A DNA stretch of 64,000 nt, from NCBI RefSeq assembly GCF_000512915.1, contig NZ_CP007034.1, positions 2,604,501 to 2,668,500 on the forward strand, given 5' to 3'. Below are positions 54,747 through 63,621 of the stretch, one piece after another. The number at the start of each line of letters is the position of its first letter. Position 1 is the stretch's first letter. A program made the position numbers and the translations under genes. The notes under the pieces are model-generated. The model saw only the letters and a program-made list of their open reading frames with translations. It was not told the origin of the DNA and ran no database searches. This DNA is from Barnesiella viscericola DSM 18177. Lineage in GTDB: Bacteria > Bacteroidota > Bacteroidia > Bacteroidales > Barnesiellaceae.

Positions 54747-55493
54747 ATGAAATTACTGGAAGGAAAAGTTGCTGTCATCACGGGTGCAGCACGGGGTATA
54801 GGAAAAGCTATTGCCCTGAAATTCGCTTCGGAAGGAGCTGATATCGCATTTACCGACCTCGCCATCGACGAGATTGGAAAGGCTACCGAACAAGAGATTG
54901 CCGCTTTGGGTGTTCGTGCCAAAGGGTATGCCTCGAATGCCGCCAACTTTGAGGAGGCTCACAACGTGGTTGCCGAGATTGTGAAAGATTTCGGTCGCAT
55001 TGATATTCTGGTAAACAATGCCGGTATCACTCGCGACGGTTTGATGATGCGTATGACCGAGCAACAATGGGACATGGTTATCAACGTGAACCTGAAATCG
55101 GCCTTCAACTTTATTCACGCCGTTACGCCCATCATGATGCGTCAGAAGGGTGGTAGCATCATCAACATGGCTTCGGTTGTAGGTGTATCGGGCAACGCCG
55201 GTCAATGCAACTACTCGGCCTCGAAAGCTGGTATGATTGGTTTGGCCAAGTCGATTGCCAAGGAGTTGGGTTCGCGCGGTGTACGTGCCAATGCCATTGC
55301 TCCGGGCTTCATCATTACCGACATGACGGCTGCTCTCTCCGACGAGGTGAAAGCCGAATGGGCCAAACAGATTCCGCTGCGTCGTGGCGGAACGCCCGAA
55401 GATGTGGCCAACGTGGCTACGTTCCTCGCTTCCGACCTGTCGTCGTATGTAACGGGTCAGGTTATCCACTGCTGCGGTGGTATGAACATGTAA
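54747..55493 (+). CDS. fabG: 3-oxoacyl-[acyl-carrier-protein] reductase
   Basis: NADPH-dependent short-chain dehydrogenase reducing 3-oxoacyl-ACP in fatty-acid elongation. The 248-residue product has the cofactor motif TGAARGIGKA, the structural NNAGITRDGL, the catalytic Ser-Tyr-Lys set (NMASVVG...YSASKAG) and the FabG-type C-terminal ending VTGQVIHCCGGMNM. ATG 54747 (MKLLEGKVAVITG) is chosen over an in-frame ATG at 54720. It follows the TetR gene and is ended by the terminator at 55520-55553. Confidence 0.94.
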   Translation: MKLLEGKVAVITGAARGIGKAIALKFASEGADIAFTDLAIDEIGKATEQEIAALGVRAKGYASNAANFEEAHNVVAEIVKDFGRIDILVNNAGITRDGLMMRMTEQQWDMVINVNLKSAFNFIHAVTPIMMRQKGGSIINMASVVGVSGNAGQCNYSASKAGMIGLAKSIAKELGSRGVRANAIAPGFIITDMTAALSDEVKAEWAKQIPLRRGGTPEDVANVATFLASDLSSYVTGQVIHCCGGMNM

Positions 55494-55519
55494 TATCCGA
55501 CACTTATCGGTATAGGAGC

Positions 55520-55553
55520 GAAGGGGCTGTATCGCATGCGATACGGCCCCTTC
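55520..55553. terminator. Terminator between fabG and the outer-membrane barrel gene
   Basis: A 16-bp stem, GAAGGGGCTGTATCGC (55520-55535) with 55538-55553, contains one T-G pair and a 2-nt loop. The following sequence CTGTTTCTCTT is only mildly T-rich. Confidence 0.75.
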
Positions 55554-55631
55554 CTGTTTCTCTTGGGAGGTTGGCCGGGAGCGGTCCGTTACGGGTGCCG
55601 CGATGTCAGTACAGGTCGGGGCGGATTGGGC

Positions 55632-57812
55632 TTATTTGCCAGCGGCATTGACCCCACCGCCGCCTATCACGTTGTTGATGCGCTGTTCGTCGGTCTCGTA
55701 TCGGCGGCCCCAGTTGAGGTTCCAGCTCACGCTGACGGCCACCATCTGTTTAATCATGTTTGTCGTTATCACCTGGTGGTATCCGGCGTAGCGGTTCCAG
55801 TTTTCTTTTTTCACTTTGTAGTCATTGATGAAGGGGTCGAGTACCATCACCCCGAAGTTCCAGTCCTTGTAGTTATAGGAGAGTTTGAGGGTGTGTACAT
55901 TCTCTCCGCCATCGAGTGTCTCGCCCCAGAACCGGTTGAAATTGGTTTGGAGCATGCCTTCGAGCGAGAATCCCCAGTGCGACAACTCGAAGGTGGCGTA
56001 GCAGTAGAAATTGTTGTAGACGTGGGTGTAGTTGTTGCCCCGCATCCAGTAGCGGTGCCAGGCAGGGCCGGCGCTGAGGGTGAGCCAGTCGGGAATGGCC
56101 GTTATCCGGGTATCGAGGTAGAAGCGTAACTCCTCGGCATTCTTCTGGTTGTTGTATCGGGTGAGGATTTTATCGCTTACCCACACCTTCTCGGGCATGA
56201 TGGCACCGGGAGCATGGGTATAACGGGCGCCCAGTTTGCCATAGAAGATACCGCGGTTGTACTGGTATTGCAATTCGTATTTGTAGGTGGCATAGGGCTT
56301 GACGTCGGGGTTGCCGGTCGATTGCTGTATGCCGTCGACGTCCTGCACCACGGGGCTGAGCATATCGAGACTGACAACGCTGCCCATGCGCACGAAGTTG
56401 AATCGCAGCGACGAGTAGTCGTCGATGGTATATCGGGCCGAGAGACGAGGCCGCCAGATGGAGTAGAGGTGCGACTCCCGGTCGCGCGGCACATAGGAGT
56501 AGAGGCTGTAACCGACACCCGCCGAGAAATCGAAATGCGGGCCCAGCCGCATCCAGTATTCGCCGAACAGATAGCTGTTGCCCTGGTTCATGCGGTCGTA
56601 GATGTCTTGCTCCACGTAGTTGTTGGTAATCCACGACTGGGTGTGGCGGATACCGGCCGTCACACGGCTGTTTTTCCACCGCTTTTCATAGTCGACCTCG
56701 CCCAGTATCGAGTAGGTGCGGCTCTTGATGAGGTTGTCGATGCCGACGAGCGACGAGCCGGTCGTGAAGCTGTTGTCGGTATATAATAGTTCGTCCTCGG
56801 TATAGATGCGGTGGCTGTTGGGCTGCTCGTAGCTGGCCACGACGTTGGCCATAAGTAGCTGGTCTTCGTCGAGATTGTATTGGTAGTAGAGATTGAGCGA
56901 AGGATTGAGACTGCGATTCTTCGAGTCGTCGAACATGAGGCTGGTCGTGCCGCCAGGTGAGTGGTCGGTGAGGATACCGCGGAAGAGATTCTCGTTCTGG
57001 GTGTAATAGAATTTGAGCGAAGCGTTGAACATCTGCTTTTGGGAGTCGAGATAATTGTAGCTGAGTGAATGACCGTTATTCCTCTGTTCAAATTTGCTTC
57101 TGTCGAGACTCTCTTCGGTGCGAGTATAGCGGGTACCGTCGGGCAATTCGTAGTGCTCGGTATTGTCGCGCAGCATCTTCAAGTTCCAGCGGGGAGAGAA
57201 CCAGCCCGAGTAGGAGAACTCCGACTTGCCACTGTTGACTTTGGCTCCCAGCCAGTATTCGCCGAATCCCCGGTTGACACTTTGGGTGATGTCGCCCATG
57301 AAGCTGCCGCCCGAGGTGGGGTTTTTGACGATAAAGTCGAGCACGGCACCCACCTCGCCGTAGCGTACACCCGGGTTGTCGATGTACTCGATACGCACAA
57401 TCTGCTCGGGTGAAAGGGCCTGAATCTCCTTGTTGTCGGCAGGACGGCCGTTGATACGCAGGCTCACCTCGCTCTGGTCGGCCAGGGCAATGCTGTTATC
57501 GGTAGGATTGATGATTACGCCGGGAATTTGCAGCTTTTGCAGCAACTGCAAGCCGTTGCGCGATTGTTCTATCTGTTGGGCGTTGGGGTATAGCAGGTTG
57601 CGGTCGGCCTTCTGCACCCACGACGAGGCTTCGACAGTCACCTCGTTGAGATCGACCTGTTTGAGCGAGCTCTCGATGGAATCGACATTCAGCTTGGTCG
57701 TGTCGGCATAGATTACGGCGACAGAGTCGTTCGGAAGATTAGGTGTGGCACCGTGAGTGTACAAGGGCGAGAGAGCCACCGCAAGCAAAGCGACCGATAG
57801 GATCTGTTTCAT
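55632..57812 (-). CDS. TonB-receptor-like outer-membrane beta-barrel protein
   Basis: 726-residue outer-membrane protein. The signal peptide MKQILSVALLAVALSPLYTHG is followed by a plug-like domain (LNEVTVEAS..., LLQKLQIPGVIINPTDNSIALADQSEVSLRINGRPADNKEIQALSPEQIVRIEYIDNPG). The remainder is beta-strand-rich with alternating aromatic residues. The N-terminal carboxypeptidase-regulatory-like domain usual in many Bacteroidetes receptors is not seen, and no SusD partner is adjacent. It groups with the outer membrane beta-barrel family rather than SusC; ligand unknown. A TATTTTTG element (57875-57882, minus) lies upstream. Confidence 0.88.
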   Translation of the reverse strand: MKQILSVALLAVALSPLYTHGATPNLPNDSVAVIYADTTKLNVDSIESSLKQVDLNEVTVEASSWVQKADRNLLYPNAQQIEQSRNGLQLLQKLQIPGVIINPTDNSIALADQSEVSLRINGRPADNKEIQALSPEQIVRIEYIDNPGVRYGEVGAVLDFIVKNPTSGGSFMGDITQSVNRGFGEYWLGAKVNSGKSEFSYSGWFSPRWNLKMLRDNTEHYELPDGTRYTRTEESLDRSKFEQRNNGHSLSYNYLDSQKQMFNASLKFYYTQNENLFRGILTDHSPGGTTSLMFDDSKNRSLNPSLNLYYQYNLDEDQLLMANVVASYEQPNSHRIYTEDELLYTDNSFTTGSSLVGIDNLIKSRTYSILGEVDYEKRWKNSRVTAGIRHTQSWITNNYVEQDIYDRMNQGNSYLFGEYWMRLGPHFDFSAGVGYSLYSYVPRDRESHLYSIWRPRLSARYTIDDYSSLRFNFVRMGSVVSLDMLSPVVQDVDGIQQSTGNPDVKPYATYKYELQYQYNRGIFYGKLGARYTHAPGAIMPEKVWVSDKILTRYNNQKNAEELRFYLDTRITAIPDWLTLSAGPAWHRYWMRGNNYTHVYNNFYCYATFELSHWGFSLEGMLQTNFNRFWGETLDGGENVHTLKLSYNYKDWNFGVMVLDPFINDYKVKKENWNRYAGYHQVITTNMIKQMVAVSVSWNLNWGRRYETDEQRINNVIGGGGVNAAGK

Positions 57813-58227
57813 TGGGTATCGTTGTTTTCTTATAGAGACGTAAAAGTACCGCGTTCAGTTGCAAAAAAACAGTGCAAAAATAAAATTTATTTTGCTACCG
57901 TTCTTATGAATATAGATTTCTTAATATTGTAGGTTTAGTCGTAAGAGACCTAATCATCTTAATTATGAAGTGGTCGATGTTTTTGTTTTACAATTAACAA
58001 TTTCTACGAAATTCCTTGTGGCTTTTCGTATTTAAAATTTAATTTATTTCAGCGATGTATTAGTTTAATTTTGTATTTTTGCGCAGATTTTAATGGATAT
58101 AAAGCGAAAGATTTTTTTATTGAAATTGGGTTATTAAAAAGTGATTGGGGCTTTTGATATAATGGTTTGTGTTTATCCATGAATTGAATAGATAAAATGT
58201 AGCTGAAATTAATAATAAGTTAGGAAT
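57813..58227. other. AT-rich intergenic region between divergent genes
   Basis: 415 bp of very AT-rich DNA. It holds the barrel-gene promoter (TATTTTTG, minus, 57875-57882) and a TATTTTTG element (58074-58081, plus) facing the next gene with only a weak -33 (TTTC). No coding frame or stable hairpin is seen. Confidence 0.5.
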
Positions 58228-59484
58228 ATGATGAAAAAAAGGACTTTGCATTTTTCATTCACAAACGCATTTAATTTCTTGATGTTGTTCTATACACTGT
58301 TGGCGTGCAGGAATCTGTATTGGGATACTATGAAAGAGATGACGGATATTGGTCTTATATCAGAATTCCTTGTCAATTATCAAGGTGGTTTTGCGCGCCG
58401 GGGATTATTGGGTGAGATCTTGTATTGGCTTTGGCAATCATATTCCATGGATCCCATATTGATTATACAGTCGATATCTATTATCTGTTTTTCGGGAGTT
58501 GTTATTTTCTTTGGATATCAATTTTTGAAGAAACGTTATAATTGGTGGATATTACCTTTGGGCTTTTTCTTGGCGAATGGTTGGATTATTCGTAAAGATT
58601 ACCTGATGATTTTGATTCTTGCAGCGATTATATATGGTTATATTCATTTGAAAAAGATCTATCTAAAATTACTTTTTGTAATTCTATTGGAGATTGTTCT
58701 TATTTTTACTCACGAAGCCTTTTTCTTTTTTGGAACACCATTTGTAATACTTTTGTTCTTGAGAGATAAAAATCTAGATGTGAAGATAGGAGTTCGGATT
58801 TTATTCTCTACTTTATTGGTATTGTTGTTCCTTATAGTTTGCTATTATAAAGGAAATAATCAAATAGTAATGAGTATTTCAAATTCATGGAGTCCTTTAT
58901 TCTCTGATCTGGTGCAAAATGGAGGGATTCTCAAATCTCTTAGTTGGGAAACTTTACCAACTATGAAATTCCATTTCCGAGTAAATTTTGTTGAGTCTAG
59001 CTTTGGATTTATAGGTTTAATTATTAGACCTATAACATTGTTCTTTGTTTATTATTTGGCCTCACGAATATTATTTGTGTTTAGGACTCCTCATTCTCAA
59101 TTACAGGATAATGATAAACCTTTGTTGGCTTCTATCCTGATATTTCAATTTATTATGCTCATTCCGATGTTTACAGTATTAAGTTGTGATACGGGAAGAG
59201 TAGTTTTGTACTGGTTATCTTCTTCATTTATTTTCTTTTTATTGATTCCTCGTGAGTTGTTAAAGTACATCTTTCCGCAGTATTTTTTGCGAAGCATTAC
59301 TAAGATAGATCAGAAAATAGATATTCTCCTCCCTCCTACAAAAGGTCTTATGGCTTTGTTGGTTTTAGTTATAACTATGACCCCTGTAGGATTTCATATA
59401 GATGAAGCAATGAGCCGTAGTGTATTTGGCGTTGTAGGAACATTTGTATCTAATATTTTGAGGTCGATAATGATAATATTCTAA
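58228..59484 (+). CDS. AT-rich polytopic membrane protein, GT-C-like
   Basis: 418-residue inner-membrane protein with about ten hydrophobic segments. I do not recognise a named family. The segment LVNYQGGFARRGLLGEILYWL near residue 48, in the first external loop, resembles a motif seen in uncharacterised polysaccharide-related membrane proteins. The size and topology would fit a lipid-sugar glycosyltransferase. Base composition is far more AT-rich than neighbouring genes, suggesting acquisition or an old polysaccharide-locus origin. It lies 2 bp from the UbiA-like gene and heads the four-gene cluster. Confidence 0.7.
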   Translation: MMKKRTLHFSFTNAFNFLMLFYTLLACRNLYWDTMKEMTDIGLISEFLVNYQGGFARRGLLGEILYWLWQSYSMDPILIIQSISIICFSGVVIFFGYQFLKKRYNWWILPLGFFLANGWIIRKDYLMILILAAIIYGYIHLKKIYLKLLFVILLEIVLIFTHEAFFFFGTPFVILLFLRDKNLDVKIGVRILFSTLLVLLFLIVCYYKGNNQIVMSISNSWSPLFSDLVQNGGILKSLSWETLPTMKFHFRVNFVESSFGFIGLIIRPITLFFVYYLASRILFVFRTPHSQLQDNDKPLLASILIFQFIMLIPMFTVLSCDTGRVVLYWLSSSFIFFLLIPRELLKYIFPQYFLRSITKIDQKIDILLPPTKGLMALLVLVITMTPVGFHIDEAMSRSVFGVVGTFVSNILRSIMIIF

Positions 59485-59486
59485 TT

Positions 59487-60368
59487 ATGAAAGATCTAAT
59501 CCTTTTGTTACGGCCCCACCAATGGGTAAAGAACGGATTTGTTTTTTTACCCTTGTTTTTTTCGGGACAGATTTTGAATATAGACTATCTCTTGGCCACG
59601 GTAGTTGCTTTTTTTTCATTCAGTTTTGTGGCAAGTTCGATTTATTGTTTCAATGATATATGGGATGTTGAGGCGGACCGGAAGCATGCCAAAAAGCGTT
59701 TCCGCCCCATCGCTTCGGGTCGTGTATCGAAACGTGCGGGTTATGGTTTGATGATTGCCATGGTTGTCTTATCCATAGTGTTGGCAGGTTGCTATTTCCG
59801 AGGCGATGTACTGTATCGGGTCCTAGGAATATTGTTGTTTTACTATGTGATGAATATAGCCTATTGTATCAAGCTCAAAAATTTTGTCCTTGTCGATGTT
59901 TTCATTATTGCCGTCGGTTTTGTGTTAAGAGTTCTCCTGGGAGGAGTCGTGACCGGTATATGGGTATCGCATTGGATTGTGCTCATGACTTTTCTGCTGG
60001 CTCTCTTTCTGGCATTTGCCAAGCGAAGAGACGATGTCGTGGTATACGAAGAGACCGGCGTATTGTTGAGAAAGAAGGTCAATCGGTATAACTTGGAGTT
60101 CATGAATCAGGTGATAACCATTTTGGCAACGATAATCATGGTGTGTTATATCATGTACACGGTGTCGGAGGAGGTGGTTTCCCGTATGGGGTCGCCTTAT
60201 TTGTATGTGACTTCTGTCTTTGTGCTGGCCGGGTTGATTCGCTATTTGCAGTTGACGATTGTCGATGTAAAGAGCGGTAGTCCTACCCGCGTCTTGATGC
60301 ACGACCGGTTTATACAGTTGTGTATTGTGGCCTGGATATTGTCATTCTTGATAATAATTTATTTCTGA
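59487..60368 (+). CDS. UbiA-family polyprenyl-phosphate phosphoribosyltransferase
   Basis: 293-residue inner-membrane prenyltransferase. The opening LLRPHQWVKNGFVFLPLFFSGQ and the Mg-binding motif NDIWDVEAD (residues 56-64) followed by RKHAKKRFRPIASGRV are the features of the decaprenyl-phosphate 5-phosphoribosyltransferase branch (Rv3806c-like) rather than UbiA/MenA quinone enzymes. It would attach phosphoribose from PRPP to a polyprenyl phosphate. About eight to nine helices. Packed between a GT-C-like protein (2 bp) and a HAD phosphatase (1 bp). Confidence 0.87.
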   Translation: MKDLILLLRPHQWVKNGFVFLPLFFSGQILNIDYLLATVVAFFSFSFVASSIYCFNDIWDVEADRKHAKKRFRPIASGRVSKRAGYGLMIAMVVLSIVLAGCYFRGDVLYRVLGILLFYYVMNIAYCIKLKNFVLVDVFIIAVGFVLRVLLGGVVTGIWVSHWIVLMTFLLALFLAFAKRRDDVVVYEETGVLLRKKVNRYNLEFMNQVITILATIIMVCYIMYTVSEEVVSRMGSPYLYVTSVFVLAGLIRYLQLTIVDVKSGSPTRVLMHDRFIQLCIVAWILSFLIIIYF

Positions 60369-60369
60369 T

Positions 60370-60969
60370 ATGGCGAAGAGAATTGTGGCGACGTTTGATT
60401 TCGATGGGACGATTACTCGCAAAGATACCTTATTGGAATTTATTAAATTTGTAAAGGGCGCGCCTGCTCTTTACGGAGGCCTATTGAGGTATGCTCCTTT
60501 GTTGGTCGCCTACAAGTTGGGAGTGTATCCCAACTGGAAAGTAAAGCAGAAGTTTTTCTCTCGCTTTTTCAGGCAGATGCCATACGACGAGTTTTGCCGG
60601 TGGGGGGAGCGTTTTGCCGGCTCCGTAGACCAAATGATCAAGCGTCCGGTTTTTGAGAAACTGTTGCAACATGTGCAGCATGTCGATGACGTATATATTG
60701 TCAGTGCCAGCGTGAAAGAGTGGATTTTACCCTGGGCTCGAAAGGCGGGGGTGACTCATGTAATTGCGACCGAGGTGGAGGTTGATGATCGAGGTCGGTT
60801 GACCGGGCGATTCTCTTCCCGAAATTGTTACGGACAAGAGAAGGTAAACCGATTCCTGGCCGAGGAGCCTCGGCGGGAGGACTATTATCTGTATGCCTAT
60901 GGTGATAGTCGGGGCGACCGGTATATGTTGGATTTGGCCGATCGGGCTATCTGGTGTAAAAAGATGTAA
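60370..60969 (+). CDS. HAD-IB family phosphatase
   Basis: 199-residue cytoplasmic HAD hydrolase. Motif I TFDFDGTITRKDT has nucleophile D10 and D12; motif II is in IVSASVKEW; motif IV is YGDSRGDRYMLDLAD. HAD-IB members include phosphoserine phosphatase-like enzymes. Because it sits 1 bp after the phosphoribosyltransferase gene, removal of the 5-phosphate from polyprenyl-phosphoryl-phosphoribose is the natural hypothesis. No export signal, so it would act on the cytoplasmic face. Confidence 0.88.
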   Translation: MAKRIVATFDFDGTITRKDTLLEFIKFVKGAPALYGGLLRYAPLLVAYKLGVYPNWKVKQKFFSRFFRQMPYDEFCRWGERFAGSVDQMIKRPVFEKLLQHVQHVDDVYIVSASVKEWILPWARKAGVTHVIATEVEVDDRGRLTGRFSSRNCYGQEKVNRFLAEEPRREDYYLYAYGDSRGDRYMLDLADRAIWCKKM

Positions 60970-60971
60970 GT

Positions 60972-61322
60972 ATGATTTATCTGTTGGCTTTTATCAGTAT
61001 TTTGTTGGGAGCCGTGGCCCAATATTTCTTGAAGATGGGTATGACCAATTGGGCCTTGAAAGGTTCTGTGGGTGAGATGCTTCGACTCCTTTTTCACAAT
61101 TACTACCTGTGGAGTGGCATTCTGTGCTATGGCGTGAGTATGCTCTTTTGGCTTTATGTGCTGTCGCGAATGGAGTTGAGTAAGGCCTATCCGATGGTGA
61201 GTCTGGGGTATGTTATCACGTTGTTGATTGGCTATTTCTTGCTGAATGAACCGCTGAGTTACCCCAAGGTAATAGGAATTGTTTTGATTGTGGCCGGGGT
61301 TTGTTTTATCGCACGCGGTTAA
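60972..61322 (+). CDS. SMR/EmrE-type four-helix transporter
   Basis: 116-residue membrane protein with four helices, similar to the SMR/DMT superfamily and to ArnE/ArnF lipid-sugar flippase subunits. Visible features are LGAVAQYFLKMGM in helix 1, a membrane Glu in MELSKAYPMVSLGYVITLLIGYFLLNEPLS, and a terminal helix IGIVLIVAGVCFIA. Its place after the UbiA-like and HAD genes (2 bp gap) suggests it moves a lipid-linked sugar across the membrane rather than exporting drugs. Confidence 0.82.
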   Translation: MIYLLAFISILLGAVAQYFLKMGMTNWALKGSVGEMLRLLFHNYYLWSGILCYGVSMLFWLYVLSRMELSKAYPMVSLGYVITLLIGYFLLNEPLSYPKVIGIVLIVAGVCFIARG

Positions 61323-61332
61323 TACCAAAAGG

Positions 61333-61363
61333 TTGTACGAGCCGACGAGATGTCGTATCTTTG
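61333..61363 (+). promoter_or_regulatory. Promoter of the RluA-family gene
   Basis: GTTG (61332-61335) and TATCTTTG (61356-61363) with 20 bp between; predicted start near 61370, 16 nt before the ATG. Confidence 0.7.
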
Positions 61364-61385
61364 CAGCGATTAAACTCAACGAATT

Positions 61386-62075
61386 ATGGAGGTGCTCTAC
61401 GAAGACAATCACGTGATTATCGTCAACAAGACCTGCTCTGAGATTGTGCAGGGCGACAAGACGGGTGACACGCCGCTGAGCGAGATGGTGAAGGCGTGGC
61501 TGAAAGAGAAGTACGACAAGCCGGGGAATGTCTTCGTGGGGGTGACTCACCGTCTCGACCGTCCCGTGAGCGGACTGGTCGTTTTTGCCAAGACGAGCAA
61601 AGCGCTCACCCGGCTGAACGACATGTTCCGCAACGGCGAGGTGAAAAAACAGTATTGGGCTATCGTCAAGCATGCCCCCGAGCAGGAGAGCGGTGAACTG
61701 GTACACTATCTCGTGCGTAACGAGAAGATCAACAAGTCGGTGGCTTATGACCGGGAGCGCCCGGGAGCGAAGCGGGCGGTACTCGATTACCGGGTGTTGG
61801 CACGTAGCGACCGCTACACGTTGCTGGAAGTCAACTTGAAAACGGGCCGTCATCATCAGATTCGCTGTCAGTTGGCCAAGATCGGTTCTCCGATCAAGGG
61901 CGATTTGAAGTACGGTGCCGAGCGCTCTAATCCCGACGGCGGTATTTCGCTGCATGCCCGCCATGTCGAGTTTATCCACCCCGTGTCGAAGCAGCTCATC
62001 AGCGTGACTGCTCCCGTACCTGACGATAATCTGTGGAAGGCTTTCGAGCAGATGGTCGAGGGCGAGAATCAATAA
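61386..62075 (+). CDS. RluA-family pseudouridine synthase
   Basis: 229-residue RNA-modifying enzyme converting uridine to pseudouridine in rRNA or tRNA. The catalytic motif HRLDRPVSG contains Asp58; other family segments are VLYEDNHVIIVNK, KQYWAIVKH and TGRHHQIRCQLAKIGSPIKGD. There is no N-terminal S4 domain, so it is the short RluA/RluC-catalytic form. The target nucleotide cannot be assigned. Single gene with its own promoter, followed by palindromic repeats. Confidence 0.94.
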   Translation: MEVLYEDNHVIIVNKTCSEIVQGDKTGDTPLSEMVKAWLKEKYDKPGNVFVGVTHRLDRPVSGLVVFAKTSKALTRLNDMFRNGEVKKQYWAIVKHAPEQESGELVHYLVRNEKINKSVAYDRERPGAKRAVLDYRVLARSDRYTLLEVNLKTGRHHQIRCQLAKIGSPIKGDLKYGAERSNPDGGISLHARHVEFIHPVSKQLISVTAPVPDDNLWKAFEQMVEGENQ

Positions 62076-62115
62076 AGAATTATAGGAAATACCTGCAAGA
62101 CTTATTCCTAAATCA

Positions 62116-62145
62116 CTGGACCCCGCATCGGGGTGCGGGGTGACA
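62116..62145 (+). repeat. Dispersed palindrome, CCCCGC class
   Basis: CTGGACCCCGCATCG...GCGGGGTGACA. The stem ACCCCGCA/TGCGGGGT is perfect and the ends match the TTCCGC and TACCGC classes. Confidence 0.8.
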
Positions 62146-62149
62146 TGTA

Positions 62150-62178
62150 CGTCATACCGCGCTACGACGCGGTATCCA
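62150..62178 (-). repeat. Dispersed palindrome, TACCGC class
   Basis: CGTCATACCGCGCTA...CGCGGTATCCA in reverse orientation, 4 bp after the previous copy; the stem ATACCGCG/CGCGGTAT is perfect. Confidence 0.78.
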
Positions 62179-62236
62179 AGAATACTGGCAGGGGTAAATA
62201 CCTGCAAAATACATTTCCTTTTGCTTGCATTCGACC

Positions 62237-62265
62237 GAAATCCGCATCGAGTGCGGGGGTGACAG
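62237..62265 (+). repeat. Degenerate dispersed palindrome
   Basis: GAAATCCGCATCGAG...GCGGGGGTGACAG. The TCCGCA/TGCGG core is kept but the outer arm is mismatched. It lies 17 bp from the helicase stop. Confidence 0.6.
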
Positions 62266-62281
62266 AGAGGCGCGGAGCCAA

Positions 62282-63616
62282 TCAGTAGCTGAACGAAATC
62301 TTAACTTTCTTGCCTTTTATCTTTTCGTCGCGGAGGCGGCGCAGCGTTTCGTGTGCCTTGTCGCGTGCCACGGCCGCGTAGCAGTAGTGGTCCTTGACCT
62401 CGATGAACCCTATTTCGTCGGCCGTCAGGCCCCCTTTTTGAGTGAGGAATCCCACGATGTCCCCTTTGCTGATCTTCTCTTTTTTCCCGGCGGCAAAGTG
62501 CAGGGTAGCCATGGGTGGCGTTTGTAGCAGATTGCTCGTCGGGTCGAGCCGGAAGGCGGTGGCTTGTCGGGCATATTCGGGCAGTTGCTCGGTGAGATCT
62601 ACAATCATAAAGGCTTCGCCCTCGGCATGCATGCGGGCCGTGCGGCCGTTGCGGTGGGTAAAGCTTTCGAGGTCGACTGGCAGGTGGTAGTGAATGATGT
62701 ATTTTACCTCGGGTATGTCGAGCCCGCGGGCCGCCAGGTCGGTCGAAACGCAGATGTAGCTGCTGCAATTGCGGAATTTGCAGAGCGCCCGTTCGCGGTC
62801 GGCCTGCTCCATGCCGCCATGGAAAGCCTCGGCAATGATACCTTGGTTGGTGAGAAATTGCTGCACCCGGTCCACGCTCTCGCGCTGGTTGCAGAAGATG
62901 AGGGTGAGAGCCGGTTTGAGGTTGCGCAGCAAGACGAGCAGCGTGTCGAGTTTGTCCTTTTCGGGTGAATCTATACGGTAGAGCGACAACCGCTCGTTTA
63001 TGTTCTCCTCGCTACGTTTCGAACCCAGAAAATCGAGTTTCACCGGGCGGCGCAGGGCTGTAAATGCGGGCAGTGATTCGCTGTCGGTTGCCGAGGTAAG
63101 AATCTTTTTCTTGACCTCTTTCAACGGGGCGATAATCTCTTTCATCTCGTCATGAAAGCCCAGTGCGAGGCATTTGTCAAACTCGTCGAGTACCAGCGTG
63201 TCGAGGGTGTCGAGCGACAGACGGCCTCGGCGCAGGTGGTCGGCAATACGCCCCGGAGTTCCCACGATGAGGGCCGGAGCCACGGCCAGCGACTTGCTCT
63301 CCTCACGCACCGAGTGACCGCCGTAGCAGCACACGATTTTGATGCCGGCGGCAATCTTGCGCAACACGCTCTCGATTTGCAGGGCCAGTTCCCGCGAGGG
63401 AACCAGCACGAGTGCCTGTACCCCGGCAGCCCGAGGATCGATGCGTTGCAGGACTGGCAGCAGGAAGGCCAATGTTTTTCCCGTCCCGGTAGGCGAGAGC
63501 AAGATGATGTCGTGGGGGCGCTGAGCCGTCTCGAGCATCTGTTTCTGCATGCCGTTGAGTGAATCGATATTCAGGTTGCGGCATGCCTTTTCGATAAGTG
63601 TACTGATTTCTTTCAT
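62282..63616 (-). CDS. DEAD-box RNA helicase, DbpA-like, with DEFD motif II
   Basis: 444-residue ATP-dependent RNA helicase. Motifs in order: SPTGTGKT (41-48), PSRELALQ (73-80), TPGR, DEFD (144-147), SAT, then in the second RecA domain STDLAARGLDI and HRNGRTAR. Motif II is DEFD rather than DEAD. The last 70 residues (KISKGDIVGFLTQKGGLTADEIGFIEV...) form a DbpA-type RNA-binding domain, suggesting a 23S rRNA/50S assembly role by analogy. Start 63616 (MKEISTLIEK) is chosen over an in-frame upstream ATG at 63652, which lies before the promoter's -7 box. Confidence 0.92.
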   Translation of the reverse strand: MKEISTLIEKACRNLNIDSLNGMQKQMLETAQRPHDIILLSPTGTGKTLAFLLPVLQRIDPRAAGVQALVLVPSRELALQIESVLRKIAAGIKIVCCYGGHSVREESKSLAVAPALIVGTPGRIADHLRRGRLSLDTLDTLVLDEFDKCLALGFHDEMKEIIAPLKEVKKKILTSATDSESLPAFTALRRPVKLDFLGSKRSEENINERLSLYRIDSPEKDKLDTLLVLLRNLKPALTLIFCNQRESVDRVQQFLTNQGIIAEAFHGGMEQADRERALCKFRNCSSYICVSTDLAARGLDIPEVKYIIHYHLPVDLESFTHRNGRTARMHAEGEAFMIVDLTEQLPEYARQATAFRLDPTSNLLQTPPMATLHFAAGKKEKISKGDIVGFLTQKGGLTADEIGFIEVKDHYCYAAVARDKAHETLRRLRDEKIKGKKVKISFSY

Positions 63617-63621
63617 GGGGG

